Shown: positions 6,578-9,528 of the stretch, in pieces
Layout of the letters: every line of letters begins with the position of its first letter
Numbering within the stretch: the first letter of the stretch is position 1
Assembly: GCA_045644665.1 (NCBI GenBank)
Contig: JAZRHH010000021.1
Location: forward strand, 1-9,528
From: RGIG9115 sp045644665
GTDB taxonomy: Bacteria > Bacillota > Clostridia > UBA1381
Length of the DNA: 9,528 nucleotides
Reading direction: 5' to 3'
The notes under the pieces: generated by a model
What the model saw: the letters and a program-made list of their open reading frames with translations, nothing else
Told to the model about the DNA's origin: nothing
Databases searched by the model: none
Translations under genes and position numbers: made by a program

Positions 6578-6892
6578 AAAAAAATTATTGATTACATTAA
6601 TTTAAATTACGCAAAAGAAATAAAAAACAATGACCTGGCAGAAATTGCAGGATATCACGAGTACCATCTCAACAGGCTTTTTATTAAGTATACCGGTATG
6701 GGCATGCACAGGTATATTTTAAACCTTAGAATAAATGAGGGTAAGAGACTGTTACTAAATACTGATTTGTCCATATCCGAAATTGCTTCACAAACCGGTT
6801 TCTGCAGCAATACTCACTTCTCCACCTATTTTAAAAAAGAAACAAAGGTTTCGCCATTTGAATACAGAAATAATTTTAAAAATAAAATTTAA
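6572..6892 (+). pseudogene. AraC-family DNA-binding domain only (5'-truncated)
   Basis: About 106 codons ending at the TAA 6890-6892. It shows both AraC helix-turn-helix units: KNNDLAEIAGYHEYHLNRLF and ISEIASQTGFCSNTHFSTYF, closing with TKVSPFEYR. The linker start KKIIDYINLNYAKEI is present, but everything before it is the antisense of the Fe-S remnant, so the sensor domain (usually 150 or more residues) is missing. A TTG at 6554 could start the frame, but no ribosome site or promoter is visible. The junction is near 6571-6577, within or beside a run of seven A. It converges on the PocR-type regulator, with a terminator between them. Confidence 0.65.
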
Positions 6893-6899
6893 AATTCGT

Positions 6900-6940
6900 A
6901 AAAACCCGTACAGACTTGTTATAAGAGTGTACGGGTTTTT
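6900..6940. terminator. Bidirectional terminator between convergent regulators
   Basis: Perfect 13-bp stem: AAAAACCCGTACA (6900-6912) with TGTACGGGTTTTT (6928-6940) and a 15-base loop. The A-run on the left and T-run on the right serve transcripts from both sides: the + strand AraC remnant ends at 6892 and the - strand regulator at 6945. Confidence 0.92.
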
Positions 6941-6944
6941 ATTA

Positions 6945-7781
6945 TTAATCGGATAAATTGCTTTTATATTTCTTGGGAGATATTCCAAACCTTTTTTTAA
7001 ATACTCGAAGAAAGTAGTTATAATCAGAAAAACCAATTTTTTCTGAGACTTCTGCAATTGAGTAATTTGTTGTTTTCAAAAGTTTTTTTGAGTATTGTAA
7101 TCGCTTTTCCTTTATAAGCTGAGCAATTCCATTTTCGTTATGATTTCCCATGATGGTGTAAAGAGAAGTCCTGCTTATATTAAATTCATCACATAGCCGT
7201 TTTATAGATATAGCTTCATCAATATGCATATCTATAAAGTTTTCTATTTTATGTACAAGCTCTTGTTTTGAGGGTCTTGCCATTTCTTTGATTTGTATAT
7301 AGCTTGTGCAAGCATCCAGAATTTTAGCTGCAGCGTAGATTTGCTTTGTCTTTTTATACTTTATTTTCTTTATGCCTTCCAATGCATTATCAAAACAGTC
7401 GTAATTTGAATAATTGGAGGTAAATTGTTCTATAAACAAGTCTCTGTCCTTGTTGTCGGTTATTTGACCAAACATAATATAGCCGATTATAGTATTATTA
7501 TCTAAGAGTGGAGCTGTTGCCTCAATTAAGCCTGCATGACAGCGTGTTATGATAAGTGATTTTGTTTTTTTGCAGTTTTCAAAGGATAATTCATCACTTT
7601 TATTGCAAAGGCAAAGAAATTTTTCGTTTTGACGCATTGCATGGCAAAAAGGTGATGGGTTTTCCGGATATGCTAAAACTTCTATATATTTTTCATCAAA
7701 TATTACGATTCTCATACCTGTTAATACATAAAAATTTTCCATGAGTTCATACAGTTCTGAGTTATTTAATTTTAAGGGCAT
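6945..7781 (-). CDS. AraC-family regulator with N-terminal PocR sensor domain
   Basis: 278 residues, intact. Residues 1 to about 165 match the PocR domain: start TGMRIVIFD, cysteines C46, C57, C59, C70 and C81, with CHAGLIEATAPLL and IIGYIMFGQ following. This is the hallmark of PocR sensors, thought to bind small hydrocarbon-like or polyol ligands. Residues about 177-274 are the AraC double helix-turn-helix (ISIKRLCDEFNISRTSLYTI, then YSIAEVSEKIGFSDYNYFLR, FGISPKKYK). The ATG is preceded by only a weak GGGA ribosome site. It is divergent from the isomerase gene across a 110-base gap with overlapping promoters, so it most likely activates the isomerase-kinase operon when its substrate is present (inference). 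The ligand cannot be read from the sequence. Confidence 0.85.
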   Translation of the reverse strand: MPLKLNNSELYELMENFYVLTGMRIVIFDEKYIEVLAYPENPSPFCHAMRQNEKFLCLCNKSDELSFENCKKTKSLIITRCHAGLIEATAPLLDNNTIIGYIMFGQITDNKDRDLFIEQFTSNYSNYDCFDNALEGIKKIKYKKTKQIYAAAKILDACTSYIQIKEMARPSKQELVHKIENFIDMHIDEAISIKRLCDEFNISRTSLYTIMGNHNENGIAQLIKEKRLQYSKKLLKTTNYSIAEVSEKIGFSDYNYFLRVFKKRFGISPKKYKSNLSD

Positions 7782-7834
7782 TTTATCCCAACTTTCTGTA
7801 CGTTTTTACATTTTTTTGAATGAATGTAACTATT

Positions 7835-7862
7835 ATTATATCACTATTCTTGATAAAATCAA
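7835..7862 (-). promoter_or_regulatory. Promoter of the PocR-type regulator
   Basis: On the minus strand: -35 TTGATT (7862-7857), a 16-base spacer and -10 TATAAT (7840-7835, perfect). The -35 lies inside the inverted repeat at 7848-7864, so any protein bound there would affect this promoter. Confidence 0.65.
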
Positions 7863-7864
7863 GA
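7848..7864. promoter_or_regulatory. Inverted repeat shared by divergent promoters (candidate operator)
   Basis: TCTTGAT (7848-7854), AAA, ATCAAGA (7858-7864): perfect 7-bp arms. It overlaps the -35 of the regulator promoter and the extended -10 of the isomerase promoter. AraC proteins usually bind direct repeats, so this symmetric site may belong to another repressor or simply be an RNA hairpin; binding is inference. Confidence 0.5.
7851..7859 (+). promoter_or_regulatory. Probable extended -10 promoter of the isomerase operon
   Basis: TGATAAAAT (7851-7859) fits the extended -10 form TGnTAAAAT and would start RNA near 7866, 26 bases before the ATG. No good -35 lies at the usual distance (TATTAT at 7831-7836), which suits a promoter that needs an activator such as the adjacent AraC-type protein. 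A TTGAAT at 7816 is too far upstream for this -10. Confidence 0.45.
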
Positions 7865-7891
7865 TAAAAAATAAAAAAAGGGTGGTTTAAT

Positions 7892-9286
7892 ATGAAATTT
7901 GCTTTGTATTTTGGAAACCGTGGGTTTATGCCTGCCGAACTTATTGAAGGCGCACGCGAGGATATGATTAAGGCTGTAACTGATGCGGGATATGATTATC
8001 TTATCATGGATAAGGACGCTACTCGTTACGGAGCTGTTGAAACAAGAGATGAGGGCAGATTTTACGCTAAATGGCTTAAATCTCACGAAGGCGAATATGA
8101 CGGTGTAATTCTTTGTATGCCAATATTTGTTGATGAAAACGGTGCAATCGCAGCACTTCAGGATGCAGGAGTTCCTATTTTGATGCAGGCTTATCCTGAC
8201 GAAATTGGCAAAATGGATTTCCAACACAGAAGAGATGCTTATTGCGGAAAGTTTTCTGTTACAGATGTATTTGAACAGTATAGAGTTCCTTATACAGTTA
8301 TGACTCCCCATGTGGTTCATCCCCTTACAAAGGAATTTGAAAAGAATTTACATGATTTTGCAGCGGTTTGTCGTGTTGTTAACGGAATGAAGCGTTTTAC
8401 AATCGGCTGTATCGGAGCAAGAACAACAGCATTTAAGACAGTTCGTTTTGATGAGCTTACAATGCAAAGACACGGTATAAACGTAGAATCCTTTGACTTG
8501 TCAGAATTGTTTGAATTTGTTCGCGCAAAGGCTGACGATGATGAAAAGGTACTTGCTAAAAAAGCTGCACTTGAAAATTATACTGACTTTACAAATGTTC
8601 CTGAAGACAAGAAGATTATGCTTTCAAAAATCAGCGTAGTAATAGATGAATACATAGAAGAGTATCATCTTGATGCAATTGCACTTCGTTGCTGGAACGA
8701 AATGGAAACATACCTCAGAGTTTGTCCTTGCGTTCTTATTTCAGAGCTTAACGACAGAGGCATAGTAGCTTCTTGTGAAATTGATATGTGCAGTGCTATA
8801 ACCATGAGAGCGCTTTCTCTTGCTACACAGGGACCTGCTGCTTGTCTTGACTGGAACAATAACTATGGAGATGATCCTGATAAGGTTATTCTTTTCCACT
8901 GCGGTTCAACTGCACAGAAGTTGATGGCAGGAAAAGGAGAAGTTACCTCACACAAAATGTTTGATAAAGGCGATCCCGGCAGTGGTTGGGGTACAAATGA
9001 GGGAAGAATTGCAGCATTCCCTATGACTTTCTCAAACTGTAAGACAGAAGACGGTAAAATTACTATTTACTTTAGTGAAGGCGAATTCACAGGCGAAGAT
9101 ATCGAAAAAGAATTCTTTGGCTGTGGCGGTGTTGCCAAGATTGATAATCTTCAGAAGAAGCTTATTAAGCTTGCAAGAGGCGGATTCAAGCATCATACAA
9201 CAGTTGCAAACGGTCATGTGAAGGATATTCTTGAAGAAGCATTCAAATACTATCTTGGTTATGATGTAGTAAGCATAGAGGAGTAA
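7892..9286 (+). CDS. L-fucose/L-arabinose isomerase-family protein
   Basis: 464 residues from the ATG after AAGGGTGG. An N-terminal Rossmann-like region (GVILCMPIFVDENGAIAAL, MQAYPDE, then FTIGCIGARTTAFKTVRFDE) is followed by the conserved isomerase core: IALRCWNEMETYLRVCPC, ISELNDRGIVASCEIDMCSA and CLDWNNNYGDDPDKVILFHCG. Acidic residues E285, E296 and D298 and histidines H336, H434/H435 and H442 are candidates for the metal site used by aldose-ketose isomerases of this fold. It is much shorter than E. coli FucI (about 590) and closer to a clostridial family of about 460-470 residues, so L-fucose is not assured. Substrate is an aldose or ketose, unidentified. It is followed after 4 bases by an FGGY kinase, as in isomerase-kinase pathways. 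Confidence 0.8.
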   Translation: MKFALYFGNRGFMPAELIEGAREDMIKAVTDAGYDYLIMDKDATRYGAVETRDEGRFYAKWLKSHEGEYDGVILCMPIFVDENGAIAALQDAGVPILMQAYPDEIGKMDFQHRRDAYCGKFSVTDVFEQYRVPYTVMTPHVVHPLTKEFEKNLHDFAAVCRVVNGMKRFTIGCIGARTTAFKTVRFDELTMQRHGINVESFDLSELFEFVRAKADDDEKVLAKKAALENYTDFTNVPEDKKIMLSKISVVIDEYIEEYHLDAIALRCWNEMETYLRVCPCVLISELNDRGIVASCEIDMCSAITMRALSLATQGPAACLDWNNNYGDDPDKVILFHCGSTAQKLMAGKGEVTSHKMFDKGDPGSGWGTNEGRIAAFPMTFSNCKTEDGKITIYFSEGEFTGEDIEKEFFGCGGVAKIDNLQKKLIKLARGGFKHHTTVANGHVKDILEEAFKYYLGYDVVSIEE

Positions 9287-9290
9287 GAAA

Positions 9291-9528
9291 ATGTTAATAG
9301 GCGGACTTGATGTAGGAACTACCGGTTGTAAATTAACAATTTACAATAATAACGGCGAGTTTATACATAATGAATATATTGAATATGAAGTAAAAAGACA
9401 GAACGGTGAGCATGAAATTGATGCTGTTGTAATCTTTGAGGCGGTATGTGCAGTAATTGAAAAAAGCTGCAGGAAACAGCCTGAACTTTCAGCAATTGGT
9501 ATTACAACCTTTGGGGAAACCTTTGTCG
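9291..9528 (+). CDS. FGGY-family carbohydrate kinase, N-terminal fragment (runs off window)
   Basis: 79 codons are visible from the ATG, which follows AGAGGAG by 7 bases and lies 4 bases after the isomerase stop. The start MLIGGLDVGTTGCKLTIYN is the phosphate-1 ATP-binding motif of the actin-like FGGY kinases, and the end ELSAIGITTFGETFV matches the next conserved strand. It presumably phosphorylates the ketose made by the isomerase. Substrate and C-terminus are outside the window. Confidence 0.88.
   Translation, partial: MLIGGLDVGTTGCKLTIYNNNGEFIHNEYIEYEVKRQNGEHEIDAVVIFEAVCAVIEKSCRKQPELSAIGITTFGETFV

Noticed and set aside
6314..6591. Plus-strand frames opposite the Fe-S remnant, including one that reads LLEYSEK towards the second AraC fragment
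   Set aside because: These are antisense to the recognisable Fe-S segment. The suggestion that a one-base slip in the A7 run joins one of them to the AraC linker is tempting but is probably chance.
7859..8320. 153-codon minus-strand frame opposite the isomerase
   Set aside because: It is antisense to a strongly conserved gene and would run into the divergent promoter region; no family resemblance.
1..9528. tRNA, rRNA, CRISPR array or transposase
   Set aside because: I saw no cloverleaf with conserved tRNA loops, no rRNA blocks, no regularly spaced repeats and no transposase motifs. A full covariance-model scan would be needed for small RNAs.

Overview
The window looks like an AT-rich Firmicute, probably a gut-type Clostridia member. 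This is inferred from the low GC, strong AGGAGG-type ribosome binding sites, short UTRs, A/T-rich promoters and the gene families present. It holds three blocks: the tail of a mobile-element-type ParB gene, a glycerol-3-phosphate (G3P) oxidation operon, and, after a stretch of decayed genes, a sugar isomerase/kinase operon with its own regulator.

Region 1 (1-712): the 3' end of a ParB/Spo0J-family gene of the kind found on integrative elements and plasmids. It contains a near-perfect 25-bp palindrome inside the coding sequence. A gene-free A/T-rich spacer with an imperfect inverted repeat follows.

Region 2 (713-5329): a five-gene, tightly packed operon on the + strand. It encodes a GlpA-like FAD oxidoreductase with a C-terminal [2Fe-2S] domain, a GlpB-like pyridine nucleotide-disulfide oxidoreductase, a small four-cysteine DUF1667 protein, the antiterminator GlpP and a HAD-IIA phosphatase. 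A strong promoter (TTTACA / TGATATACT) drives a short leader containing a 17-bp intrinsic terminator and a competing 5-8 bp hairpin. This is the layout expected for transcription attenuation, and the likely antiterminator (GlpP) is encoded in the same operon, so the operon should control itself in response to G3P. No glpK or glpF is present in the window. A terminator that can work in both directions closes the operon.

Region 3 (5430-6940): a patchwork of remnants. A 5'-truncated AraC regulator (- strand) abuts a frameshifted, truncated fragment of a QueG-like Fe-S protein (- strand, about 50% GC against 32-35% around it). That fragment abuts the DNA-binding half of a second AraC regulator (+ strand). 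A bidirectional terminator ends the block.

Region 4 (6945-9528): an intact PocR-sensor/AraC regulator (- strand) is divergent from an L-fucose/L-arabinose isomerase-family gene, which is followed after 4 bases by the start of an FGGY sugar kinase that runs off the window. The divergent promoters share a 17-bp inverted repeat. The natural reading is a regulator that senses a small metabolite and controls an isomerase-kinase pathway for an unidentified sugar.
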